Shown here piece by piece: positions 33,498 to 41,614 of a stretch of DNA of 64,000 bases. Every line of letters begins with the position of its first letter. The stretch's first letter is position 1. The position numbers were made by a program, and so were the translations under genes. This stretch comes from a virus, in IMG/VR virus record IMGVR_UViG_3300026078_000019, positions 85,873 to 149,872 of that record; one strand, written 5' to 3'. Under the pieces are notes generated by a model, which saw nothing but the letters and a program-made list of their open reading frames with translations, was not told where the DNA came from and did no database searches.

Positions 33498-34547
33498 CTA
33501 CTCGATGAGGTTGAGAAGAACAGCTCCAGCCATCTCCGCGTTCGTGTAGGCGCCGTCCTGGTCGTCACCTGCCACGTTGCCCAGGATGGCCTCGAAGACG
33601 TGCAGGGCGTGGTGTACGACGTGCTGCTTCGAGCGATATGTGCGCGCGGAGCCGTCGATGAAGAGGCCGTCCGCTCGAACGCTGTCGAGCATCGCGGTCA
33701 TCTTCTCGACTGCATCGTCCTCCGTCAGATAGGCGATCTGACCGAGCTTGCGCAGCTTGTCGTTCAGCGGACCCCACACGATCTTCGCCTTGTCCAGCGC
33801 TTCCTGGAACTTCTCGGAGAGGTCCTTCAGCGCGCCACGATGGATCCGCTTCAACGTGCACTTCTTCTTGAGCACGAGGAACGTTCCGTGCAAACCGTAC
33901 GCAGGCATGAAGATCATGGGGGTGAGAGTGAGCGCGGTGTATCCGACCTCGCTGTTTCTCACCACGACCCCAGGATGTCCCTCGAAGGACGTGTTCGGGA
34001 TCGAGACCTTCTCTCCGGTGACGGCCGCGGCGTAGAACGCACGGTCGGTCTTGCCGGAGAATCGCCGGACGACGAACCCCTCGGGCATCACTTCGGTGAG
34101 TGCCGTCATGATCGAGGTGTCCGGGATGTCGGAGTACTGACGAGAGACGATGCCGCGGATCAGACGCAGTTCGTCGCTGTCGTAGCTCTTCATCGTGCGG
34201 AGACGGAAGTTCCTCAACGCGTGCGAGCGCTTGTTCAGCTCGTCTACTTCTTGCACGCGCGTCACAGTGTTGAACCACTTCTCGCGCGTACCCAGGTGGT
34301 TGAGGAGCTGGCCGCGGCTCCACTTCGTGAAGGCGTAGCGGTAGACGGTGTCGCCCTCCTTCATCGAGATGGTTGCGATCTCGTCGATTCTACCGCCGAG
34401 GTAGTTACTGAGATCGGTCTCGATGAACTTCAGCTCTCGGGTCTCGGACTCCGTGTAGACGAAGTCCGGTAGGCATTGTGCGGCGAACGCTTCAACCTGA
34501 TCGGCCAGGGTCTTCAGAGGAATCAGATGCAGCCTCGACGATTCCAC
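33498..34547 (-). CDS. Unknown replication-operon protein, possibly DUF932-like (349 aa)
   Basis: GTG 34547 has a GGAGAAG Shine-Dalgarno and overlaps the upstream gene by 56 nt; the frame before it is a shadow. The middle (FRLRTMKSYDSDELRLIRGI, then SRQYSDIPDTSIMTALTEVM) recalls the DUF932 phage/plasmid family. Function of that family is unknown. Adjacent to the helicase gene. Confidence 0.6.
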   Translation of the reverse strand: MESSRLHLIPLKTLADQVEAFAAQCLPDFVYTESETRELKFIETDLSNYLGGRIDEIATISMKEGDTVYRYAFTKWSRGQLLNHLGTREKWFNTVTRVQEVDELNKRSHALRNFRLRTMKSYDSDELRLIRGIVSRQYSDIPDTSIMTALTEVMPEGFVVRRFSGKTDRAFYAAAVTGEKVSIPNTSFEGHPGVVVRNSEVGYTALTLTPMIFMPAYGLHGTFLVLKKKCTLKRIHRGALKDLSEKFQEALDKAKIVWGPLNDKLRKLGQIAYLTEDDAVEKMTAMLDSVRADGLFIDGSARTYRSKQHVVHHALHVFEAILGNVAGDDQDGAYTNAEMAGAVLLNLIE

Positions 34548-34815
34548 GCATCTTCTCCACGGTGGGGGTAGCTTCGGTGTTCTGGAAGTGGATGCCTTCG
34601 GCCATCGCCTTGAGCCCGGCCAGCATGGCCTTCGCGGGCTCGTAGAGAGGTGACTCCTCTCCGATCTCCACCTCGTGTGTAGTCTGGGCGTGCACCATGT
34701 GGCTCTCGGGATCAGCGAAGAGGACACGGAACTTCACGACAGATCCCGTGCCGGTGCCCTTGACGCTGAACTCTGCGATGTTGATCGACGACCCACGAAA
34801 GCCTGAGTTCGCCAT
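34492..34815 (-). CDS. Unknown small protein (107 aa)
   Basis: ATG 34815 has a strong AAGGAGG Shine-Dalgarno. Beta-rich N-terminal half (SVKGTGTGSVVKFRVLFADP) and helical C-terminal half. Its start overlaps the stop of the upstream gene (TGATG). No family recognised. Confidence 0.7.
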   Translation of the reverse strand: MANSGFRGSSINIAEFSVKGTGTGSVVKFRVLFADPESHMVHAQTTHEVEIGEESPLYEPAKAMLAGLKAMAEGIHFQNTEATPTVEKMRGIVEAASDSSEDPGRSG

Positions 34816-35189
34816 CACGCCTCCTTGACGTAGTTCGCCTTGAGGTGCGCGCAGAGCATGGTGTGGGCAACGCTGATGTTGTCCTCGACGAAGTTCGTGC
34901 ACTGGTCGAAGCAGATCTGCTGCGCCTTCGTGACCGACTCCGCGTTCTGGTCGCAGCTCAGCGTGACGCTGACGCGCACCTTCACGCTGCTGTAGCCGTA
35001 CGGGCCACCCATTGCCTCGTCGACTCCAACAGTGACGCGCGCGTTGCCGTCACCGAGGAGCGCCTTCATGTGATCGTTCTGCCTCATGATGTTCTTCACC
35101 TTTTTCGATGCGATCTGCTCGTTCACCTTCTCGATGAGGACACCGTCGGCGTCGAACAGCTCGACGGTGCCCTCCAGGATCAGGTCCAT
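34815..35189 (-). CDS. Unknown protein (124 aa)
   Basis: ATG 35189 has AAGGAGG 4 nt upstream. It begins with beta strands (MDLILEGTVELFDADGVLIE) and contains VGVDEAMGGPYGYSSVKVRV, then a helical C-terminus with several Cys. The overlap with both neighbours and identical Shine-Dalgarno to the next gene support translation. No family recognised. Confidence 0.7.
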   Translation of the reverse strand: MDLILEGTVELFDADGVLIEKVNEQIASKKVKNIMRQNDHMKALLGDGNARVTVGVDEAMGGPYGYSSVKVRVSVTLSCDQNAESVTKAQQICFDQCTNFVEDNISVAHTMLCAHLKANYVKEA

Positions 35190-35593
35190 CACGCCTCCTT
35201 CGGGCCGTAGATGGCTGGCGTGCCCTCCATCACTACCTGAGACTGAACCTCGTCGGGAATCAGGCCGGCACCGATGGCCTTCTTCCACTCTTCGGCGATG
35301 ATCTTGTACTCGATCCTCACCAGGCCTTCGGCGTTGGGCATCAGCTTCAAGAGCCGAGCAGCGTCGACTTCGACCTTGGGCACGGCCTTGAACTCGCCCC
35401 AGGTCTTACCGATCTCGGTGTGCGACTTCTTGTACTCCGTCTTCACCGCGGCGAGCGCATCGTTGTACGCGGCGACGAGGAGTGCACGCTCTTCGATCAG
35501 CTTCGCGTTCTCGTTGTTGAACGCCTCCAGTGCGGCCCGGGCGGCCTCGAACTTCGCCTTGGCGGCGATGGCTTGGATCGGGGGATTGCTCAT
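35189..35593 (-). CDS. Coiled-coil protein (134 aa)
   Basis: Residues 10-60 form a long Ala/Glu-rich helix (AKFEAARAALEAFNNENAKL), followed by mixed structure. Overlaps its downstream neighbour at TGATG; starts 1 nt after the UDG stop. Possibly a structural partner of a DNA repair complex. No family recognised. Confidence 0.7.
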   Translation of the reverse strand: MSNPPIQAIAAKAKFEAARAALEAFNNENAKLIEERALLVAAYNDALAAVKTEYKKSHTEIGKTWGEFKAVPKVEVDAARLLKLMPNAEGLVRIEYKIIAEEWKKAIGAGLIPDEVQSQVVMEGTPAIYGPKEA

Positions 35594-35594
35594 C

Positions 35595-36269
35595 TCACTC
35601 GTCCTTCTTCAGAGTTTCGACATAGAGGCGGATACGCATGAACGCCTCGATCGTGGTGGTGATGGGACCGTGAGCCGCCTGGCTGGGGTTGGCGACGATC
35701 TGGGCAGGAGACAGGGTCGCCAGCACCGGGTAGGTGATGCTACGGGTACGGCCTGGCAGGCTGATCTCGAACAACTCGCCAGCAGCTTGGGCGATGGTGT
35801 TCTTCTTGTTGCGGTTCTTCGGGGGGACGATCGACTTCCACGCCTCGTCACCCATGGTGATGATGACGCGGGGGTCGACGAGATAGATCGACTCCATCAA
35901 CCGAGGCGAACACGTCTCGATCTCGGTCTTGTCGGGGTGGCGGTCTTGTTGTCGTTCGGGCGTATCGTCGGTCGCCGGCAACACGACGAAGGGCCGGCAG
36001 CCCACCAGCGCGGTGCGGAACACGTTCTTGGCTGGGTCGATGCCTGCCTGGGTCAGCATGTCTTCCACGAGCTGTCCCGGCTCTCCGCTGAGCAGGACCC
36101 CGTCGGAGAGGTCTTCACTGGTGGGAGCGTCGACGATCAGGAGGAAGTCAGACCTGAAGTGACCGGCGCCGAAGATCACGGGAGCGCCTCCGCGAAGTTG
36201 GGCGAGGCCGCACTTGGTGCAGCCTGCCCACTTGTCGCGAAGGACGCGCAGAGACTTTTGCGCGTCCAT
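35595..36269 (-). CDS. Uracil-DNA glycosylase, family 4-like with Fe-S cluster (224 aa)
   Basis: The family signature is present: C17-T-K-C20-x-L, then L-L-I-V-D-A-P-T-S-E-D (motif A region), S-G-E-P-G-Q-L-V-E-D-M-L, and later Cys91 and Cys120, giving four Cys for a 4Fe-4S cluster. T-R-S-I-T-Y-P-V-L-A-T-L-S-P at the C-terminus takes the place of the usual HPS motif. Family 4 enzymes excise uracil from DNA. The altered active-site residues leave open a different substrate or a binding role. Strong GAGGAG Shine-Dalgarno. Confidence 0.75.
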   Translation of the reverse strand: MDAQKSLRVLRDKWAGCTKCGLAQLRGGAPVIFGAGHFRSDFLLIVDAPTSEDLSDGVLLSGEPGQLVEDMLTQAGIDPAKNVFRTALVGCRPFVVLPATDDTPERQQDRHPDKTEIETCSPRLMESIYLVDPRVIITMGDEAWKSIVPPKNRNKKNTIAQAAGELFEISLPGRTRSITYPVLATLSPAQIVANPSQAAHGPITTTIEAFMRIRLYVETLKKDE

Positions 36270-36275
36270 GGCTCC

Positions 36276-36755
36276 TCAGCGGATGATGCGCGGCGGGTCG
36301 TAGACGCGCAGGAACTCGTCGACGAAGAACTTCGCCTGATCCGGCTCCATGTCGCTGATGCTGATCACGTACTGCACATCCGTGAGCCGAATGGCCGGCG
36401 TGAACATGATGTCGTACTTCGTCAGGAGCTGGATCTGCGCGCCGCCCCGAACTCCGATGATCTCGGGCGCTTCGTTCCCGACGAGGGGCTTGCCCTCCTT
36501 GTTGACCGGCCGGCCCGTGTCGTCGGTTCGGATCATCGGCTGGAAGGACAGGTTGCAGATGTACATCAGCGCCCCGTACATCGTCAGCGAGCGAACCTTG
36601 ATCGTCTCCTCCGGGGTCTCGTCCTCGATGATACCGACGAGACGGTGCTGGGCCGTCGCGACGAGATAGAGCCGCTTGAGCCAGTCGCGTGCGCCCTCGG
36701 GGACCTCCTGCGAGATGTCGTACGTGTTGTTCTTGGCCTTGATCTTCGTACCCAT
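36276..36755 (-). CDS. Unknown replication-operon protein (159 aa)
   Basis: Mixed alpha/beta protein with a basic N-terminus (MGTKIKAKNNTYDISQ). No catalytic motif stands out. Placed between the SF2 helicase and the glycosylase, 3 nt after the helicase gene's stop, with an AAGGTG Shine-Dalgarno. Confidence 0.7.
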   Translation of the reverse strand: MGTKIKAKNNTYDISQEVPEGARDWLKRLYLVATAQHRLVGIIEDETPEETIKVRSLTMYGALMYICNLSFQPMIRTDDTGRPVNKEGKPLVGNEAPEIIGVRGGAQIQLLTKYDIMFTPAIRLTDVQYVISISDMEPDQAKFFVDEFLRVYDPPRIIR

Positions 36756-36758
36756 GCT

Positions 36759-38168
36759 TCACACCTTCAGTATCTTGAACGCGATCTTACCGCCCTTTTC
36801 CAAGGGCCACTTGCTGAGCAGTAGCCGAAGCTTCCCGCACAGTCCTTTGAGTTCTTCGATGTACACGTCCTCGAAGAAGATCACAACAGGCTTCTTCTTT
36901 CCGCTGAAGCGGCGAAGGACGCGGCCCATGGTCTGTTGGAGCACGCCCGCCTTCGCGAACGGCTCCACGATGAAGAGAGTGTCGAGGGCGGGCTTGTTCA
37001 GCGCCTGCTTGCCCAGCGTCATCACAGCGATGACCGGGTTGCACTCTCTGATACGCCGTCTGCGTTCCTTTCCGCGAACGGCCCCGTTCACCACTCCACT
37101 GCCGGGGAATCGACCGCCGAGGATCTCGGTCATCTCCTTGCTGTGTGTGAGGACGAGCACCTGGCGGTCTGTGGCGAGAGCGTTTCTGATCTCCTTCTCG
37201 ATCCGGTCGGTCCGGTTGTCCTTGTTGGATCGAGCGAAGTACCCGTAGGTCATGCCGTGGTGGAAGTCACCGCCCTTGCCGTGCGTCGCTTTGTAGCAGA
37301 TCTTGTCGTCGAGGTTCAGCGTCGTCGGCAACTGACGGAACCACACATCTGGGATGAGATCTGGCGTGAGGTAGCTGTAGACGACGTTGCCGAGCGTCCA
37401 CTGGAGCAGCGAGTCGAAGCCGTCCTCGCGCGTTGGCGTCGCCGTGAGCCCCCACCGTCGTCCATGGAAGGGAGTGAGTGCGTTGTTGAAGTACGGCGCG
37501 CCGATGATGTGCGCCTCATCCGGGATGACGACCCCGAAGTGGCGAAGCATCTCGGGCGGCAAGCGATTCTCGTCCACGCGCTTCGCCAGGGTCGCAACCT
37601 GGGCGACGCAGATCGGCTTCCGCCAATCGAATCGCTTACCCTTTGCGGTTCGTCCGCCGAGGATCCCGACGTCATCGAGATCGATGTCGAGCCACTCGTC
37701 GATTTCTTCGAGCCACTGCTCGGCGAGGCTCTCGTCGTTCACCACGATGAGGATCGGTACGCGGAGTTGTGTGGCGGCGTGAAGCGCGACCACGGTCTTA
37801 CCCGCGCCGCACTTCAAGCAAAGAATGCCATCCTGAGCTGCCAGTAGCCGCTGACAGCCGGTGCTCTGGTAGTTCGTGCCAGGCTCGCGCGCATCCATGA
37901 TCGCGCGGCTCTTCACGTTGATCGTTGGGAACGAACGGATCCGCGCGTCGTAGAACGGGTACGGCATCGCTCGTAGGGCTTCATGCGACAGGAAGTTCCG
38001 CGGCACCCGGAAGTGATGCGGCTCTTCTCGCCACGCTTCGATCGGCCACTGATCACGGCCGATGTACGTGAAGGTCGACTCGATCTGAATCTTGCTGACG
38101 TGCGTGCGGGGCAGCCAGAGCCACGAGTCGAGATATCCGACACCAGGTTCGCGTTTGATCTGTTGCAT
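36759..38168 (-). CDS. SF2 helicase, UvsW/XPB-like (469 aa)
   Basis: Motifs run in order: Q-x-x-L/A-A-Q-D-G-I-L-C-L-K-C-G-A-G-K-T (I), PILIVVNDESLAEQW (Ia), V-V-I-P-D-E-A-H (II), W-G-L-T-A-T-P (III), LVLTHSKEMTEIL (IV), IAVMTLGKQALNKP (V) and Q-T-M-G-R-V-L-R-R (VI). This set matches phage UvsW-type helicases that remodel branched DNA and R-loops and help replication switch modes. The gene lies after the first gene of the operon and a hairpin. Confidence 0.9.
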   Translation of the reverse strand: MQQIKREPGVGYLDSWLWLPRTHVSKIQIESTFTYIGRDQWPIEAWREEPHHFRVPRNFLSHEALRAMPYPFYDARIRSFPTINVKSRAIMDAREPGTNYQSTGCQRLLAAQDGILCLKCGAGKTVVALHAATQLRVPILIVVNDESLAEQWLEEIDEWLDIDLDDVGILGGRTAKGKRFDWRKPICVAQVATLAKRVDENRLPPEMLRHFGVVIPDEAHIIGAPYFNNALTPFHGRRWGLTATPTREDGFDSLLQWTLGNVVYSYLTPDLIPDVWFRQLPTTLNLDDKICYKATHGKGGDFHHGMTYGYFARSNKDNRTDRIEKEIRNALATDRQVLVLTHSKEMTEILGGRFPGSGVVNGAVRGKERRRRIRECNPVIAVMTLGKQALNKPALDTLFIVEPFAKAGVLQQTMGRVLRRFSGKKKPVVIFFEDVYIEELKGLCGKLRLLLSKWPLEKGGKIAFKILKV

Positions 38169-38176
38169 AGTAGGGT

Positions 38177-38196
38177 GGGGCGGCCGAAGCCGCCCC
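38177..38196 (-). other. Strong hairpin between gene 38204-38866 and the SF2 helicase gene
   Basis: GGGGCGGC (38177-38184) pairs perfectly with GCCGCCCC (38189-38196) around CGAA. No T-tract follows on the minus strand, so it is more likely an attenuator or RNA stabiliser than a full terminator. If it is leaky, the promoter at 38879 drives the whole replication operon. Confidence 0.55.
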
Positions 38197-38203
38197 TAGG
38201 GGT

Positions 38204-38866
38204 TCACTTCCTTCGACCGAACATGTCGATACTGCGGGCGAGGTCGAACGTCTGCCAGCCGAGGGCGCCGACGACGCCGTTCGCCATGTTGCGTGCCAGG
38301 CGAGCGAACGGATGCTCACCGGGCGCGGGCAGGAACGTCGGCGTGATGCCTCCGGTCATCACCGGAGACGGGCCGACGTACGCGCTCTGCATCGCGATCG
38401 GCCACTCCGGCGGTGGCTGCACCGGATACGGAAGCGCCTGGTTCACCATGAAGGGGGTCGGCACGCCCTGCATCGGGCGCTGTTGTTGGTTCTGTTGTCC
38501 CGGTTGCACGACGTACGACTTCGGCATCGTCGCCGGCATCGGGCTCCATCGATCAGCTCGGATCATCTCGCTCAGGTTCGGGGTCGTCGCGAGAAGCTGA
38601 CTTCCCATCGGACGCGGGGCATGCGTCTGGGATCCGTACGTCGGCAGGAATCGCTTCCCTTGCGCCGCCATCGTCTCGGTCTTGCACTCCGTAATCGAGG
38701 CGCACGGTTCGTAGAACTCGCTCTTGTACCACCCGCCGTTGCACAGGTTGGCCGTGTTCGGGATGCCCTGCTGGCTCTTCCTGGGCTCCTCGTACTCCGC
38801 CCAGCTTCGACAGTTCTTGGGCTTGCCTGCGGGTCCGATCATCGTGTCGCCGGTCTGTGTCTGCAT
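38204..38866 (-). CDS. Unknown Pro/Gln-rich protein, first gene of the replication operon (220 aa)
   Basis: ATG 38866 (GGTGGAGG Shine-Dalgarno) is preferred to the in-frame GTG at 38878, which would lie at the promoter. The N-terminal 75 residues hold four Cys (NCRSWAEYEE, ANLCNGG, EPCASITECK) and could form a small disulfide or metal domain. The middle is Gln/Pro-rich (QPGQQNQQQRPMQGVPTP). The C-terminus is amphipathic (FARLARNMANGVVGALGW). No family recognised. Confidence 0.75.
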   Translation of the reverse strand: MQTQTGDTMIGPAGKPKNCRSWAEYEEPRKSQQGIPNTANLCNGGWYKSEFYEPCASITECKTETMAAQGKRFLPTYGSQTHAPRPMGSQLLATTPNLSEMIRADRWSPMPATMPKSYVVQPGQQNQQQRPMQGVPTPFMVNQALPYPVQPPPEWPIAMQSAYVGPSPVMTGGITPTFLPAPGEHPFARLARNMANGVVGALGWQTFDLARSIDMFGRRK

Positions 38867-38878
38867 CAACACCTCCAC

Positions 38879-38888
38879 CTGCTGATAG
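38879..38888 (-). promoter_or_regulatory. Minus-strand promoter CTATCAGCAG
   Basis: CTATCAGCAG ends 12 nt before ATG 38866 and is followed by GTGGAGG, the Shine-Dalgarno. Upstream, GAAACTG (38907-38901) sits where AAAACGG lies in two sister promoters. Confidence 0.6.
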
Positions 38889-38895
38889 GATGGGT

Positions 38896-38925
38896 TTGAC
38901 CAGTTTCCCCGCTACCGAGTACCCT
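38896..38925 (+). promoter_or_regulatory. Two-box promoter of the head operon (TTGACC-N18-TACCCT)
   Basis: TTGACC at 38896-38901, 18-nt spacer, TACCCT at 38920-38925, then 6 nt to ATG 38932, with no Shine-Dalgarno. The same layout, including CCGAG just before the -10, precedes the RNA polymerase gene at 49417-49446. Confidence 0.6.
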
Positions 38926-38931
38926 TCTGGC

Positions 38932-40509
38932 ATGCGAATCGCAGGGATCGTTCTGGACCTGCACGACGACCCGAAGGGCCTCGTGCTGCGCAACAAGCTG
39001 GCTTCCTCGGGAGTGGACCTGCCGAAGAAGCTGGCGAGCTACCGTCCGCTCGACGAGGAGCAGCGTGATGCGCTCCCGGATCGTCTGTTCGCGCTCGTCG
39101 CGACGAGCGGTGACGAGACGGTGCGGAAGTTCGCGATGGACAGCGCGGAGAACCTCTCCCTCTCGCTGATCTATTTCGACGAGACCCATCGCCTGCTGCC
39201 GTACGAGACGCAGCAGAAGGTGGCGTGCAACCTCATCAACGGCTGCTCGTGGTACGAGGTGGATCCTCCCGAGGGTCTCGTCAAGATCGCGCTGAATCCG
39301 CTGAGCGCGCTCAACGTCGGGCTCGGCGTCATGGACATGGCGTCGAAGGCGCGAGAGGGTTCGATGCAGGGCCGTGCGAACATGGACGCGTTCCGTCAGG
39401 CGCAGGCTTCGGGTTCGAAGATCGCGGCCGGGCGTACCATCGACCTCAGCCTCGACGAAGATCAGGCGATGCAGAAGGGTGACGGCCCCGAGGCCGGGCA
39501 CATCTTCGGGCCCCTCGGTCTCTTCTCGCAGCACGACGCGACGCACCGGAAGCTCGACGAGCAGCTCTCGAAGCGGGATCAGCTCGAACCGGTGGCGGGC
39601 GGGAACCCCGGCAAGGCCAAGGGCGTCGAGGTGTCGAAGAAGGCAGACCTCAACGGCACCGACATCATGCCGCAGTCGACGCTTCGCAGCGTCTCCACGC
39701 GCAACAACCCGTCGCGTCTGGGTCTTCCGCAGAAGACCTCGGCCGCCAAGATCGCCGAAGAGCTGATCCCGGTGGGCTGGCAGCACTGCGGCGACCTCTC
39801 GATCGCAGAGCCGCCGACGACGCGCAAGGTGGCGTCGCACACGAACTTCGCGTTGCCGCACGTCAATCGGTATCCGATCGACACCGAGCAGCAGGTCAAG
39901 ACGGCGATGGCGTACTTCGACGAGCACGTCATGGACATCGCGCCGATCGAACGCCGGGTGTTCGCCTTCTCGGTCGGAGAACGCGCGCAGGAGCTGGGCG
40001 TGAAGACCGCCGGTCGTGTGCTCGATTACCTCGGTGAGGGCTACGGTCCGTTCATCGAGGGCGAGCTGCACGCGCGCATCGCGGCGTACGAGGGCACGGG
40101 CCGGAGCGCCGGGTACGAGGTCCTTCTGGAGAAGAAGGCCGAGATCTCTCCGATGATCATGGCAGACATGCTCCGAGAGGTCGACGGCCAGACCGGTGCG
40201 GCGGAGATCTACGGACGCCTCGGTCTGAAGGATCCGTACGCCGCGGTCTACGGCAGCGCGAAGCTCGCCTCGGCCCAGAAGCCGGAGGACGACGCCTACT
40301 CGTGGTGCGAGGGCAACGACTACGTCTCGGGGATCCAGCTCAGCGCGCTCTCGAAGCGTGGGCTGAAGCTGGACGAACTGTTCGGCCAGGAGTTCGCCGA
40401 CGAGTTCCAGAAGGATCCGATCGGAACCTTCAAGTCCATGCCCTCGCCACAGAAGGTGGTACTTTCGCGCCTCGCGTCGGACAGCAGCGCCGGCACGTTC
40501 CGAGTCTGA
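38932..40509 (+). CDS. Head operon protein of unknown role (525 aa)
   Basis: The first gene of the head operon. Mostly helical, with a charged, low-complexity middle (about 170-260, LSKRDQLEPVAGGNPGKAKG). The C-terminal third is helical and acidic (LDYLGEGYGPFIEGELHARI, MADMLREVDGQTGAAEIYGR). Position just before a highly expressed virion protein suggests a scaffold, protease or internal head protein. No catalytic triad is evident. Codon use is strongly GC-biased. Confidence 0.7.
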   Translation: MRIAGIVLDLHDDPKGLVLRNKLASSGVDLPKKLASYRPLDEEQRDALPDRLFALVATSGDETVRKFAMDSAENLSLSLIYFDETHRLLPYETQQKVACNLINGCSWYEVDPPEGLVKIALNPLSALNVGLGVMDMASKAREGSMQGRANMDAFRQAQASGSKIAAGRTIDLSLDEDQAMQKGDGPEAGHIFGPLGLFSQHDATHRKLDEQLSKRDQLEPVAGGNPGKAKGVEVSKKADLNGTDIMPQSTLRSVSTRNNPSRLGLPQKTSAAKIAEELIPVGWQHCGDLSIAEPPTTRKVASHTNFALPHVNRYPIDTEQQVKTAMAYFDEHVMDIAPIERRVFAFSVGERAQELGVKTAGRVLDYLGEGYGPFIEGELHARIAAYEGTGRSAGYEVLLEKKAEISPMIMADMLREVDGQTGAAEIYGRLGLKDPYAAVYGSAKLASAQKPEDDAYSWCEGNDYVSGIQLSALSKRGLKLDELFGQEFADEFQKDPIGTFKSMPSPQKVVLSRLASDSSAGTFRV

Positions 40510-40528
40510 ACAACCAGGAGGAGAGATC

Positions 40529-41611
40529 ATGGGTAGCAAAGCATTCGGTTCCTTCGTTCCGGCGCGTCCTCATCTCATCGCCGGCCCCGGCGGCCAGGCG
40601 AACGAGATCGAGCTTCTTCGGTCGCAGATCGACCAGGCCTTCACGAAGGTGGAGGACGGTGTCGTCACGAAGCACTTCTCGCGCGTGCAGACGCCGGTGG
40701 TGGATCGTGACGGCATCAAGCAGGCGTTCGCGTCGCAGGTCGCTCCCGCGGTGCTCGTCGCGGCCGACTTCGATGGCATCCTCGCGCCCGGCACGGAGAA
40801 CGCGACGATCAACACGCCGAAGCGCCCGACCATCTTCGTCAACTCCACGGGTACGCCCGCGAACTTCCTCGGCGGCAACGTCACGTTCAAGGGAACGGAC
40901 GTGGACGGCAAGGCGCTCTCGGAGACCGTGGTGGCGCCGGCCGGTCAGGGCACCACGACGTGCACGCAGTACTTCGCCACCGTCACGGAGGTCGATCTCC
41001 CGGCGGCGGCGGGCACCGGGGCGAGCCTGGAGCTGGGCGTCGCGGCGGACACCGCATGCATCGCGTCGCTGGTCTCTTCGGCCTCGGCGCAGAGCCTCGG
41101 CACGAACGCGGTGTTCAACCGCACGCGTGTCGGCAACCGCGTGCTCAAGCATGCGCGCCGTCTCTCGTTCGTCTTCAACAACGACGCGAGCTGGCTCGCC
41201 GGCAACCTCACGATCGTGTACCTGGACGCCCGCAACGTCCGCCGTACCGGAACGATCGCGATCCCGTCCGGCGGCAACGCGACCGTCAACACGTCGTTCT
41301 TCGTCAAGCAGGTCGTCAGCCTCGCGTTCAGCGAGCAGGGCGGTACGACCGGCACGTGTGACGTCGGCATCCTCAACACGGAGCTGGGACTCGACATCGA
41401 CGCGCTCAGCGACGTCGAGGCGGTCTGCGTGATCCGTGAGGCCTCGGCGCCGTCGTCGGGCATCTGGGCCGTTCCGACGGCGGGTGCCGTCGATCCCTCG
41501 ACGGTGTCGAACGCGGGCCCGCTCGGCCGCTACATCCCCGACTCTTCGGTGGTGCCGGACGGCATCCGCAGCTACGTTCTCGTCTACCTGTCGGCACACA
41601 CGACGGTCTGA
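40529..41611 (+). CDS. Probable major virion protein (360 aa)
   Basis: Strong Shine-Dalgarno (AGGAGGAGAG) and biased codons suggest high expression. After a short helical N-terminus (IELLRSQIDQAFTKVEDGVV), the protein is almost all beta with Thr/Val/Ala/Gly repeats (FVNSTGTPANFLGGNVTFKG). It could be the major capsid, a decoration protein or the tail tube. I see no decisive HK97-fold signature, so the exact role stays open. It is two genes before the portal cluster. Confidence 0.7.
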   Translation: MGSKAFGSFVPARPHLIAGPGGQANEIELLRSQIDQAFTKVEDGVVTKHFSRVQTPVVDRDGIKQAFASQVAPAVLVAADFDGILAPGTENATINTPKRPTIFVNSTGTPANFLGGNVTFKGTDVDGKALSETVVAPAGQGTTTCTQYFATVTEVDLPAAAGTGASLELGVAADTACIASLVSSASAQSLGTNAVFNRTRVGNRVLKHARRLSFVFNNDASWLAGNLTIVYLDARNVRRTGTIAIPSGGNATVNTSFFVKQVVSLAFSEQGGTTGTCDVGILNTELGLDIDALSDVEAVCVIREASAPSSGIWAVPTAGAVDPSTVSNAGPLGRYIPDSSVVPDGIRSYVLVYLSAHTTV

Positions 41612-41614
41612 TCG

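Noticed and set aside
38876-38878. GTG start for the gene at 38204-38866
   Set aside because: It lies within the promoter and leader; ATG 38866 has GGTGGAGG at a proper distance, as does the sister gene at 49377.
38866-40539. 557-codon minus-strand frame opposite the head operon gene
   Set aside because: Arg/Leu/Val noise typical of third-position GC bias; no Shine-Dalgarno, and the plus frame has promoter and coupled neighbours.
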